DNA of 64,000 nucleotides from Limibacillus sp. (lineage in GTDB: Bacteria > Pseudomonadota > Alphaproteobacteria > Kiloniellales > CECT-8803), in the NCBI GenBank assembly GCA_037379885.1, contig JARRJC010000001.1:1-64000 (forward strand), read 5' to 3'. Positions within the stretch are counted from its first letter, which is position 1. Each line of letters starts with the position of its first letter. A program made the position numbers and the translations under genes. Shown one piece after another: positions 36,213 through 43,692 of the stretch. The notes under the pieces were generated by a model. It made no database searches. It was not told the DNA's origin and saw nothing but the letters and a program-made list of their open reading frames with translations.

Positions 36213-36664
36213 GCGCCGGCATCCTCCAAGACGCTCTCGCCAGAGCCCGCGCCGAGGGCGATTGGCAGGCGCTGGTCGACGCCGTGCCCTACGCGCGCTA
36301 CTTGGGCGTGAAGGCCGAGCTGGAGAGCGGACGCCTGCTGCTGCGCCTGCCCTTCGACAAGAAGCTGGTCGGGAACCCCGGCCTGCAGGCGCTGCACGGC
36401 GGCGTGCTGGGGGCCTTCCTGGAGACGGCGGCGATCCTGACCCTGCTCTGGCGGCTGGAAAGCGACGTCATGCCCAAGACCATCACGAACACGGTCGACT
36501 ATCTGCGGTCCGCGCGCGGCGAGGAGATCAGCGCCAGCGGCGAGGTGACCCGCCTGGGACGCCGCGTCGCGAGCGTCGCGGTGGCCGCCTGGGGGCGCGA
36601 GGAAGCCAAGCCGCTCGCCTCCGCGCGGCTGCACTTCCTGGTCGGCGGGGCTGGAAAGCCCTAA
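36209..36664 (+). CDS. PaaI-like hotdog-fold thioesterase 2
   Basis: A 151-residue hotdog protein with LPFDKKLVGNPGLQALHGGV followed by LGAFLETAAILTLLWRLES, matching the catalytic strand and long helix of PaaI thioesterases, and TITNTVDYLRSARGEEISAS for the C-terminal sheet. It is translationally coupled to the preceding paralogue but is only distantly similar to it. UbiK follows 46 bases later. Confidence 0.85.
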   Translation: MSAGILQDALARARAEGDWQALVDAVPYARYLGVKAELESGRLLLRLPFDKKLVGNPGLQALHGGVLGAFLETAAILTLLWRLESDVMPKTITNTVDYLRSARGEEISASGEVTRLGRRVASVAVAAWGREEAKPLASARLHFLVGGAGKP

Positions 36665-36710
36665 GTATAAGAGTACGGAACGACAGCTTCATTTGAGGAG
36701 AGACAGCGCC

Positions 36711-37097
36711 ATGCAGACCCGAAACCGCTTGTTGGACGACCTGGCCAAAGTTGCGACCTCCGCGCTCGGCGTCGCGGGTGGCGTGAAGGACGAGGTGGAA
36801 GGCCGCCTGCGCCAGCAGTTCGAGCGCATCCTCGCCGACATGGACCTCGTGACCCGCGAAGAGTTCGAAGTGGTGCAGGACATGGCCGCCAAGGCGCGCG
36901 AGGAACAGGAACGCCTGCAGGATCGGCTGGCCGCCTTGGAGAAGCAGGTGGCCGCCGCCAAGAAGACGGCGGTAGCCAAGAAAGCGGCGCCCGGAAAGAA
37001 AGCCGCACCGGCGAAGAAGGCCGCACCGGCCAAGAAGACGACAGCCGCCTCGAAGACAACCGGCACGCGCGGCGCTTCGAAAGGCAGTAAAGGCTGA
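36711..37097 (+). CDS. UbiK-family accessory factor with lysine/alanine-rich tail
   Basis: A 128-residue protein. The first about 85 residues match UbiK/YqiC (DUF526), an accessory factor of aerobic ubiquinone synthesis that forms trimeric coiled coils: NRLLDDLAKVATSALGVAGG, then EEFEVVQDMAAKAREEQERL. The remaining about 40 residues are lysine- and alanine-rich with AAPAKKAAPAKK-type repeats, histone H1-like, which classical UbiK lacks. GAGGAG precedes the ATG at 36711; an in-frame start six codons upstream is less likely. Confidence 0.85.
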   Translation: MQTRNRLLDDLAKVATSALGVAGGVKDEVEGRLRQQFERILADMDLVTREEFEVVQDMAAKAREEQERLQDRLAALEKQVAAAKKTAVAKKAAPGKKAAPAKKAAPAKKTTAASKTTGTRGASKGSKG

Positions 37098-37425
37098 CCG
37101 GGACGCGAATCCTGGAGGGTATTCGGCCCCTCTTCCCATCCCGCGATGCCCGCGTCGCGCCCGCGTCGTAATCGAGCCGTAACCGCCGCGCCTTCGAGCC
37201 GTAACGCCACGCGCCGCCGCGCGCCCGAATAACCCCCTGAAAAGACGCCCCTTTCTTCTTTTCCACAGAATTCGACAATCGCTTCTTGCGCCGCCGAATC
37301 GCGCGTGGCACGCTAAATCTTGTGGGTCGGAGGTGAGAGACCATCCATATATCGCTTCACCCCTCCGATCCTTCGCGGAATGCGCCGAGCTTGGCGCAGA
37401 ACACATACGAGGGGGTCCCGACACC
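37098..37425. other. Intergenic region with 12-bp direct repeats
   Basis: No gene is supported here. The gap contains the identical 12-mer TCGAGCCGTAAC at 37172-37183 and 37194-37205, start-to-start 22 bases apart (two helical turns). It could be a regulator site upstream of the YbjN gene, but no convincing promoter elements were found beside it. The remainder is unremarkable GC-rich sequence. Confidence 0.4.
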
Positions 37426-37926
37426 ATGGAAAGTCTTGCCCACACCTCGGATTCCGCCGTCAACCCAATCGATCTTCTGGAAGAACTGGTCGCGGCCAAT
37501 GACTGGCCCTTCGACCGGTCGAGCGATTGTGAGCTTGCGGTGGAGTTGTCCGGACGCTGGTGCGCCTATCATCTCTGGTTCGTGTGGCACGAACAGATCG
37601 GGGGTATGTACTTCTCCAGCCACTTCGACCTCAAGGTCCCGAAGAGCAAGTATCCGAGCGTCCATCAGCTCGTCGGCTCCATGAACGAACAGCTCTGGAT
37701 GGGTCATTTCGAGTTGGGAACGGAGGAGGGTCAGGTGATCTTCCGCCACACCATTCCCTACCGTGGGACCACCGGGCCGAGCGTCGAGCAGCTTGAGGAT
37801 CTGATGGACACCGCCATCCTGGAATGCGAGCGCTTCTATCCCGCGCTGCAGATGGTGCTCTGGGCCGGGCATTCGGTGCCTCAGGCCCTGGCCACCGCCA
37901 TGATGGAAACGGTCGGCGAGGCCTGA
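37426..37926 (+). CDS. YbjN-domain protein
   Basis: A 166-residue protein of the YbjN family (type III secretion chaperone-like fold). It contains DLLEELVAANDWPFDRSSDC near the N-terminus, a beta-sheet core (AYHLWFVWHEQIGGMYFSSH) and the long helix VEQLEDLMDTAILECERFYP. The ATG at 37426 follows GAGGGGG; the in-frame upstream ATG at 37333 adds residues outside the fold. In Escherichia coli YbjN affects motility and stress responses, but the mechanism is unknown. ProC follows nine bases later, a frequent pairing in alphaproteobacteria. Confidence 0.85.
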   Translation: MESLAHTSDSAVNPIDLLEELVAANDWPFDRSSDCELAVELSGRWCAYHLWFVWHEQIGGMYFSSHFDLKVPKSKYPSVHQLVGSMNEQLWMGHFELGTEEGQVIFRHTIPYRGTTGPSVEQLEDLMDTAILECERFYPALQMVLWAGHSVPQALATAMMETVGEA

Positions 37927-37935
37927 GCCGGGGCC

Positions 37936-38766
37936 ATGTCCGACGACCTGCGATTGCCGGGCCCCCTGCTTCTGGTGGGCTGCGGCAAGATGGGGGGCGC
38001 GCTGCTGGACGGCTGGCTTGCGCGCAACCTGCCTCCCTCCGACGTTTTCATCGTTGAGCCCTTCGAGGAAGCCCGCGAGGCGCTGAACGCAAAGGGCGTG
38101 ACCGCCGTCGCCTCCGCCGGGGAGCTGCCCGGCGATCTGGCGCCCGCCATCGTCATGCTGGCGGTCAAGCCGCAGATGATGGACGAGGCGCTTCCGGCCT
38201 ACCGCCGTTTCGTGCGGCCCGGCTGCTTCTTCCTCTCCATCGCCGCGGGCAAGACCATCTCCTACTTCGAGCAGCACCTGGGCGAAGAGGCGGCAATCGT
38301 CCGCTCCATGCCCAACACGCCCGCCGCCGTTGGCCGCGGGATCACGGTCTATTGCCCCAACGACCGGACCAGCGCCGAGCAGGCCGCGCTCGCCGGGGAA
38401 CTCCTGGCCGCCGTCGGCGAGGTGGATTCGGTGGAGGAGGAAGGACTGCTGGACGCCGTGACGGCGCTCTCCGGGGGCGGTCCGGCCTATGTCTTCCTGC
38501 TGATCGAGTGCATGACCCGTGGCGGCATCGAAGCGGGCTTGCCCGAAGCCCTGGCCGAACGCCTGGCGCGCAGCACGGTCGCCGGGGCAGGCGAACTCGC
38601 CCGCCGCTCGGAAGATCCCGCTTCGACCCTGCGGCAGAACGTCACCTCGCCCGGCGGCACGACGCTGGAGGCGCTGAAGGTGCTGATGGCGGAAGACGGC
38701 ATGGAGCCGCTCTTCGTCAAGGCCATCGCCGCCGCCACGAAACGCAGCCGCGAACTGGCCGAGTGA
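37936..38766 (+). CDS. proC: Pyrroline-5-carboxylate reductase
   Basis: A 276-residue NAD(P)H enzyme catalysing the last step of proline synthesis. The Rossmann start is LLLVGCGKMGGALLDGW; VRSMPNTPAAVGRG and LTALSGGGPAYVFLLIE are the conserved family blocks, and LRQNVTSPGGTTLEAL near the C-terminus is the ProC signature. Full length. It follows the YbjN gene closely and is probably co-transcribed with it. Confidence 0.96.
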   Translation: MSDDLRLPGPLLLVGCGKMGGALLDGWLARNLPPSDVFIVEPFEEAREALNAKGVTAVASAGELPGDLAPAIVMLAVKPQMMDEALPAYRRFVRPGCFFLSIAAGKTISYFEQHLGEEAAIVRSMPNTPAAVGRGITVYCPNDRTSAEQAALAGELLAAVGEVDSVEEEGLLDAVTALSGGGPAYVFLLIECMTRGGIEAGLPEALAERLARSTVAGAGELARRSEDPASTLRQNVTSPGGTTLEALKVLMAEDGMEPLFVKAIAAATKRSRELAE

Positions 38767-38836
38767 CCCCGGGTTTGCCCGCCTGAACAGCCCACCTGAA
38801 CAACCCTGCCGGAAGGGCCGGGGACTGACGCCGCTC

Positions 38837-38865
38837 TTGCCTGTGCTATGCTTGCCGCCTAGCTC
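38837..38865 (+). promoter_or_regulatory. Weak promoter candidate of the TetR-type regulator
   Basis: TTGCCT (38837-38842), 17 bases, then TAGCTC (38860-38865), in the gap between proC and the regulator gene. The -10 fits poorly. Confidence 0.3.
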
Positions 38866-38904
38866 ATGACTCTTGGATCTTTTCGAACCTGGGAGAATGA
38901 GGAC

Positions 38905-39567
38905 ATGGCGACGGCCAAAGGCGGCGGGCGCAAAAAGAGCGCCAAGCCCAGAGACCCCGAGAAGACCCTGATCGACGCGGCCATGAAGTTGGCCGCCGAA
39001 AAGGGCTGGAAAGCGCTCAGCCTCGCCGAGATCGGCGAGGAGGCGGGGCTGGAGATGAAGGAGCTCTTCGTGATCGCCCCCGGCAAGCAGGCGATCCTTG
39101 ACCTGCTGGGCCGGCGGATCGACGCCGAGGTGCTGGCCGAGGGCCCTCTGGATGAAGCGGAAGGCTCCCCCCGGGACCGGCTCTTCGATGTGCTGATGCG
39201 CCGCTTCGACGCCATGGCGCCCTACAAGGAGGGCATCGGCGAGATCACCTACGACCTGGGCCGCTCGCCCCTGGACGGGCTGGCGGAACTCCCCTCCCTC
39301 AAGCGCTCCATGGCCTGGATGCTGGAAGCCTCCGGCATAGACAGCAGCGGCCTGAAGGGCATGCTGCGGGTCAAGGTGCTGACCGGCATCTACCTCGGCG
39401 CCCTGCGCAGCTGGCTGAAGGACGACACGGCGGACTTCTCCAAGACCATGGCCGCCCTGGACAGCTATCTGCGGCGGCTGGAACCCTGGGCCGAGCGCTT
39501 CGAACGCCGTGGCCGGGGCCGGCGCGATCACGGAGATGAAACAGAAACCGCAACAGACAATTCTTGA
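38905..39567 (+). CDS. TetR-fold regulator upstream of the phasin gene
   Basis: A 220-residue protein with an N-terminal helix-turn-helix of TetR type (about 25-70: LIDAAMKLAAEKGWKALSLA, then EIGEEAGLEMKELFVIAPGK) and an all-helical C-terminal domain. COQ9-like proteins share this fold, so a non-DNA-binding role is possible. The first 18 residues are basic. The ATG at 38905 (GAGGAC upstream) is preferred to the ATG at 38866. Its TGA stop overlaps the -35 box of the phasin promoter, and a 21-bp palindrome follows, so it may regulate the phasin gene. No ligand is known. Confidence 0.78.
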   Translation: MATAKGGGRKKSAKPRDPEKTLIDAAMKLAAEKGWKALSLAEIGEEAGLEMKELFVIAPGKQAILDLLGRRIDAEVLAEGPLDEAEGSPRDRLFDVLMRRFDAMAPYKEGIGEITYDLGRSPLDGLAELPSLKRSMAWMLEASGIDSSGLKGMLRVKVLTGIYLGALRSWLKDDTADFSKTMAALDSYLRRLEPWAERFERRGRGRRDHGDETETATDNS

Positions 39568-39592
39568 CAGAGACGCCAAGGGGACGCATATA
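39564..39592 (+). promoter_or_regulatory. Sigma-70 promoter of the phasin gene
   Basis: Consensus TTGACA (39564-39569), a 17-base spacer and CATATA (39587-39592). The -35 overlaps the stop codon of the upstream TetR-type gene. The predicted start at about 39599 abuts the palindromic operator. Confidence 0.65.
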
Positions 39593-39601
39593 CGAGCCAG
39601 C

Positions 39602-39622
39602 TTATGCTGCACTGCAACATAA
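39602..39622. promoter_or_regulatory. 21-bp palindromic operator at the phasin promoter
   Basis: Arms TTATGCTGCA (39602-39611) and TGCAACATAA (39613-39622) form an inverted repeat with one mismatched pair and a single central base. It sits 10 bases after the -10, ideal for repression. The TGC/GCA-rich core recalls the sites described for the PHA regulator PhaR, but the neighbouring TetR-type protein is an equally good candidate. Confidence 0.6.
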
Positions 39623-39676
39623 ACCCGCTTTGGATCGTGGGTGCCTCCTGAGGGCCCGCGAGTTAGGAGAATAGAG

Positions 39677-40132
39677 ATGACCAGCAAGAACCCCTTCTTC
39701 GACGCCGATTTCCGCGACTTCATGGACCCGGCGAAGCTGACCGAGCGCTTCAAGATGGCGTCCTTCGACCCGGCCGCGATCACTGAAATGCACCAGAGGA
39801 ACATCGAGGCCATCGCCGAGGCCAACCGCATCTGCTTTGAGGGGATGCAGGCCATGGGTCAGCGTCAGGCCGAGATCATGCGCCAGTCCCTGGAAGAGGC
39901 CGTCGCCGCCCTTCAGGAGATGACCGCCCAGCCGGCCGCGCCGGAACAGCAGATGCAAAAGCAGGCTCAGCAGCTCAAGAAGCAGTATGAGACTGCCCTC
40001 GCCAACATCCGCGAGCTCAACGAGATCGGCACCAAGTCCTCCAGCGAGGCCGCCGAGACCCTGACCAAGCGCGTCGGCGAGTCGCTCGACGAGATCGCCA
40101 AGACCCTGACGGAGATGGGCAAGTCCAAGTAA
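39677..40132 (+). CDS. Phasin family protein
   Basis: A 151-residue granule-associated protein. The N-terminus is NPFFDADFRDFMDPAKLTER followed by FDPAAITEMHQRNIEAIAEA; the rest is amphipathic helix and coiled coil (AEIMRQSLEEAVAALQEMTA and a Q/K-rich middle), as in alphaproteobacterial phasins that coat polyhydroxyalkanoate granules. The ATG at 39677 follows AGGAG; an in-frame ATG 12 codons upstream is less likely. It has its own promoter, operator and terminator. No PHA synthase gene lies in the window. Confidence 0.92.
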   Translation: MTSKNPFFDADFRDFMDPAKLTERFKMASFDPAAITEMHQRNIEAIAEANRICFEGMQAMGQRQAEIMRQSLEEAVAALQEMTAQPAAPEQQMQKQAQQLKKQYETALANIRELNEIGTKSSSEAAETLTKRVGESLDEIAKTLTEMGKSK

Positions 40133-40161
40133 CCCGCCTCTACCGTTAGAGTTCCTACTTA

Positions 40162-40209
40162 AAGAGGCCGCCGGCCCGCCCGCGAGGGATGGGCGGCGGC
40201 CTCTTTTCG
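40162..40209 (+). terminator. Intrinsic terminator of the phasin gene
   Basis: Long GC stem beginning AGAGGCCGCC and closing GGCGGCCTCT, followed by TTTTCGTTTTG. It sits about 30 bases after the phasin stop and is one of the strongest terminators in the window. Confidence 0.85.
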
Positions 40210-40326
40210 TTTTGTCGCGGCGCGTCATCCGCCGGTAAAGACAGCCCGGGTCCGCTTGTGCCAAACTACCCGCGAAAGTCCGCCGGAAAAGAGCGGGCGC
40301 CCGCGGGTCCGGATGGAGGGGAACAC

Positions 40327-40995
40327 ATGGGAGACTGGATACATCTGACAGCGTCCGACGGGCACGGCTTTCAGGCCTACGCCGCCGAGCCGGACCGCAA
40401 GCTGCGCGGCGCGCTGGTCATCGTGCAGGAGATCTTCGGGGTCAACAGCCACATCCGCAGCGTCTGCGACCGCTACGCGGCCCAGGGCTTCAAGGTGGTC
40501 GCCCCCTGTTACTTCGACCGTATAGAGCCAGGCATCGAACTGGACTACGACGAGGCCGGCGTGAAGCGCGGGCGCGAGTTGAAGGCCGAAGTCGGCTACG
40601 ACAACGCCCAGCGCGACACCGGCGCCGCCGTCGCGCGCCTGATCAGCGAGGGTTACCCGGTCGGCGTGATCGGCTACTGCTGGGGCGGCGACATCGCTTG
40701 GCTTGCCGCCGCGCACCTGCCGGTTTCCTGCGCTGTTTGCTACTACGGCGGCGGCATCGTGAACCTTTTGGATCACCAACCGGCGGTCCCCCTCCAACTG
40801 CACTTCGGCGAACAGGATCAGGCGATCCCGCTTGAGTCCGTGGAGAAGATCCACGCGAGCGTGAACAACGCCGAGCTTTACCTCTACCCCGCGGGCCACG
40901 GCTTCAACTGCGATGCCCGCGCCAGCTACGATGCGCAGAGCTCCAAGCGGGCAGAGGCCCGCACCCTGGATTTCCTGGACAAAGCCCTGGGCTGA
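40327..40995 (+). CDS. Dienelactone hydrolase-family protein (cytosolic)
   Basis: A 222-residue alpha/beta hydrolase without a signal peptide. Alignment with dienelactone hydrolase gives the triad C118 (GYCWGG), D164 (GEQDQAIP) and H191 (AGHGFNC), plus E35 in VQEIFGVN, which in the true enzyme controls the Cys. All active-site elements are present, so an active lactone/ester hydrolase is likely; the natural substrate is unknown. The ATG at 40327 (GGAGGGG upstream) is chosen over a longer frame that would run through the phasin terminator. Confidence 0.9.
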   Translation: MGDWIHLTASDGHGFQAYAAEPDRKLRGALVIVQEIFGVNSHIRSVCDRYAAQGFKVVAPCYFDRIEPGIELDYDEAGVKRGRELKAEVGYDNAQRDTGAAVARLISEGYPVGVIGYCWGGDIAWLAAAHLPVSCAVCYYGGGIVNLLDHQPAVPLQLHFGEQDQAIPLESVEKIHASVNNAELYLYPAGHGFNCDARASYDAQSSKRAEARTLDFLDKALG

Positions 40996-41007
40996 CGGCG
41001 AGGCGGC

Positions 41008-41904
41008 ATGTCGATCGAGAGCACAGCAAGACGCGGAATCGACCATCTTGTGCTGGCGGTAAAGGACCTGACCAAGGCGCGCAAAACCTACGAGGCCTTG
41101 GGCTTCACCCTGACCCCGGACGCCCAGCATCCCTTCGGCACCGGAAACTTCCTCGCCCAGTTCCCGGGAACCTTTCTGGAGGTCCTGGCGGTGACGCGCC
41201 CGAAGCTGGTCAAGAAGGCCAAGGAGGGCCACTTCTCCTTTGCCGCCTACAACCGTGATTTCCTGAAGCGGCGCGAAGGTTTCTCCATGCTGGTGTTCGA
41301 AAGCCAGGACGCCCGGCGCGACCGCGACGAATTCGCCGCCGAGGGTCTGACCACCTATGCCCCCTTCGACTTCGAGCGCAAGGCGACCCTGCCCGACGGT
41401 AAGAGCGTGACGGTCGGCTTTTCCCTGGCCTTCGTGACCGAGTCGCGAGCGCCCGATTGCGTCTTCTTCACCTGTCAGCAGCACGCCCCGGAGTACTTCT
41501 GGAAACCGGCCTATCAGGTTCATCCGAACGGTGCGGAGCGCGTTGATGAAGTGGTGATGGTCGCGGAGGAACCGCGCGAGCTCGAACAGCTTTTCGTCGG
41601 CCTTCAGGGACGCGAGCGGGTCGCTGCCTATTCAGACCGGCTTCTGGTCGAGACGGCGCGCGGGCGCGTTCTGGTGCAGCGCCCAGGCGCTTTCGAGGCC
41701 CGCTTTCCCGGCATGACCCCGCCCGACGCTCCGGCGACGCCCCATTTCGCGGGTTACGTGATCGGCGTGGAGGATCTGAACAAAACCGCGAAACTGCTGA
41801 AGAAGAACGGCGTTGGCGCCGTCAAGGTCGGGCGCATGCTCCAGGTGCCGCCGCAGCAGGCCTTCGGCTGCATGATCGCCTTCCAGGAGCCGACCGACGC
41901 TTGA
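41008..41904 (+). CDS. Glyoxalase-like domain (VOC) protein
   Basis: A 298-residue protein with the bi-modular glyoxalase-like domain: IDHLVLAVKDLTKARKTYEA near the start and a second module VDEVVMVAEEPRELEQLFVG at about 175-195, each opening a VOC half. The length and spacing fit the Glyoxalase_3 type. It lies 12 bases after the dienelactone hydrolase gene, so they form a likely two-gene unit. Both fit detoxification or lactone/aldehyde metabolism, but no substrate is assigned. Confidence 0.82.
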   Translation: MSIESTARRGIDHLVLAVKDLTKARKTYEALGFTLTPDAQHPFGTGNFLAQFPGTFLEVLAVTRPKLVKKAKEGHFSFAAYNRDFLKRREGFSMLVFESQDARRDRDEFAAEGLTTYAPFDFERKATLPDGKSVTVGFSLAFVTESRAPDCVFFTCQQHAPEYFWKPAYQVHPNGAERVDEVVMVAEEPRELEQLFVGLQGRERVAAYSDRLLVETARGRVLVQRPGAFEARFPGMTPPDAPATPHFAGYVIGVEDLNKTAKLLKKNGVGAVKVGRMLQVPPQQAFGCMIAFQEPTDA

Positions 41905-41929
41905 CCCGGGTCGCCCGCAGGGGCGCTCT

Positions 41930-42580
41930 TCAGGGCTTGTAGCCTCTGAACTTCTCCAGGACCCGCGCCATTTCAGAGGCGTCCAGGACAGCGGGTTCGC
42001 CGAGCTGAAGCAGACGCCAATAGAGCGCGGCCAGACTCTCAACCTCGCAGGCCAGGTCCAGCGCCTTGTCCAGCGTCTCGCCACAGGCGATCTGACCGTG
42101 GTGAGCGAGCAGACAGGCCTTGCGGCCTTCCAGCGCCATGAGCGCCGCCTCGGAAAGCTGCGGTTCGCCAAAGGTGCTGTAGGGTGCGCAGCGGATATCG
42201 TTGCCCCCCGCGACCGCCACCATGTAGTGGACCGCAGGGATGGATTGCCCCAGGCAGGCGATCGTGGTGGCGTAGGGTGAGTGGCAGTGCACCACGGCCC
42301 CAAGCTCCGTGCGCGACGCCAGGATGTCACGGTGGAAGCGCCACTCGCTGGTCGGACGGCGCGCGTCGGGCGCCTCCAGCACCGCGCCCTCCCAATCCAA
42401 CAGGACCATGTCCTCGGGCGTCATGGCGTCATAGGCAAGCGCCGAGGGGGTGACCAGCAGTCCCTCGTCCACACGCAGCCCCAGGTTCCCGGCGGTCCCC
42501 TCGTTCAGCGCCAGGCCGGCCATGCGCCGCACGGCTTCCAGCAGGGCTTGCCGCTCCGCCTGATGGCCGCCGGCGCTCAT
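41930..42580 (-). CDS. Class II aldolase, probable 5-methylthioribulose-1-phosphate aldolase (DHAP shunt)
   Basis: A 216-residue FucA-like class II aldolase. Zinc ligands by comparison with fuculose-phosphate aldolase are H98, H100 (VVHCHSPYATT) and H161 (LLAHHGQIA), with catalytic E79 in TSEWRFH. It closes the mtnP-mtnA-aldolase operon, overlapping mtnA by four bases. In Rhodospirillum rubrum the matching gene (ald2) cleaves 5-methylthioribulose-1-phosphate into dihydroxyacetone phosphate and methylthioacetaldehyde. The alternative, MtnB dehydratase of the universal salvage route, is also in this superfamily, but mtnC, mtnD and the rest are absent here and the sequence is FucA-like. Confidence 0.82.
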   Translation of the reverse strand: MSAGGHQAERQALLEAVRRMAGLALNEGTAGNLGLRVDEGLLVTPSALAYDAMTPEDMVLLDWEGAVLEAPDARRPTSEWRFHRDILASRTELGAVVHCHSPYATTIACLGQSIPAVHYMVAVAGGNDIRCAPYSTFGEPQLSEAALMALEGRKACLLAHHGQIACGETLDKALDLACEVESLAALYWRLLQLGEPAVLDASEMARVLEKFRGYKP

Positions 42581-43689
42581 CCCTCTGCCGCCCGCTCGCG
42601 CATTTCGGGGAACAGGCCAAGCAGCCCCTCCCGGTTTGCCGGGGCGACGCCGCGCTCGGTGATGAGAGCGGACACCAGCCGGGCCGGCGTCACGTCAAAG
42701 GCGTAGTTCACCGCCCGGCTGCCCGCGGGCAGCAGCCCGACCGTGGCGACCCGGCCGTCCTCCAGCTTGCCGGCGATGTGGGAGACCTCTTCGGCGGCCC
42801 GCTCCTCGATGGGGATGGCCGCGCCGTCGTGGAGCGTCCAATCGATGGTTGGACTGGGCAGCGCGACATAGAAGGGCACCTGATTGTCGTAGGCGGCGAG
42901 CGCCTTCAGGTAGGTGCCGATCTTGTTGCAGACATCGCCGCCCGCCGTGGTGCGGTCCGTGCCGGTGATGCAGAGGTCGACCAACCCCTTTTGCATCAGA
43001 TGCCCGCCGGTGTTGTCGGCGATCACGGCATGCTCGATCTCTTCCTGACCCAACTCCCAGGCGGTCAGGCTCGCCCCTTGATTGCGCGGCCGGGTCTCGT
43101 CGACCCAGACCTCCACCGGGAAGCCCGCGCGCTTGGCGGCGAAGATCGGCGAGAGCGCCGTTCCGTGATCGACCGTGGCCAGCCAGCCCGCGTTGCAGTG
43201 GGTCAGGATGCGCACCGGCTCCTCCGGCCTCTTCTTGCGGTCATGGGCAATCTGAATCAGCCGCAGGCCCTGCTCGCCCAGCGCGCGATTGATGGCGACG
43301 TCCTCCTCGCAGATCTCCGCTGCCAAGGCGTAGGCGGCGGCGGCGCGCTCCTGCTGGGGCAAGGGCCTCAGCCGGGTTTTCGCGCGCTCCAGCGCCCAGC
43401 GCAGGTTGACCGCCGTGGGCCGGGTTGCAAGCAGCCGGGCCGCCGCCTCCTCAAGCCAAGCGTCCTCGGCCTTGTTGCGCAGCGCCAGGGCCATGCCGTA
43501 GGCCGCCGTGGCGCCGATCAGGGGCGCGCCCCGCACCTGCATGGCGGCGATCGCGTGGCAGGCCTCCTCCAGTGTTTCCAGGCGGACGATCCGGAAGTCG
43601 TGCGGCAGCAGTGTCTGATCGATGATCCGCACGGCCCAGCCGTCCTCGTCGAGCCAGATGGAGCGATAGCTTCTACCGGCGACCTGCAT
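42577..43689 (-). CDS. mtnA: S-methyl-5-thioribose-1-phosphate isomerase
   Basis: A 370-residue isomerase converting 5-methylthioribose-1-phosphate to methylthioribulose-1-phosphate, related to eIF2B alpha. Hallmarks are MQVRGAPLIGATAAYGMALA, LTHCNAGWLATVDHGTALSP carrying the catalytic Cys, RPRNQGASLTAWEL, and ITGTDRTTAGGDVCNKIGTY carrying the catalytic Asp. It starts four bases after mtnP and its end overlaps the aldolase start, so the three genes form a tight operon on the minus strand. Confidence 0.96.
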   Translation of the reverse strand: MQVAGRSYRSIWLDEDGWAVRIIDQTLLPHDFRIVRLETLEEACHAIAAMQVRGAPLIGATAAYGMALALRNKAEDAWLEEAAARLLATRPTAVNLRWALERAKTRLRPLPQQERAAAAYALAAEICEEDVAINRALGEQGLRLIQIAHDRKKRPEEPVRILTHCNAGWLATVDHGTALSPIFAAKRAGFPVEVWVDETRPRNQGASLTAWELGQEEIEHAVIADNTGGHLMQKGLVDLCITGTDRTTAGGDVCNKIGTYLKALAAYDNQVPFYVALPSPTIDWTLHDGAAIPIEERAAEEVSHIAGKLEDGRVATVGLLPAGSRAVNYAFDVTPARLVSALITERGVAPANREGLLGLFPEMRERAAEG

Positions 43690-43692
43690 GGT

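Noticed and set aside
37297-37316. Sigma-54-like TGGCAC near the YbjN gene
   Set aside because: The spacing to the following TTG-type box is wrong for a -24/-12 promoter, so it was not called.
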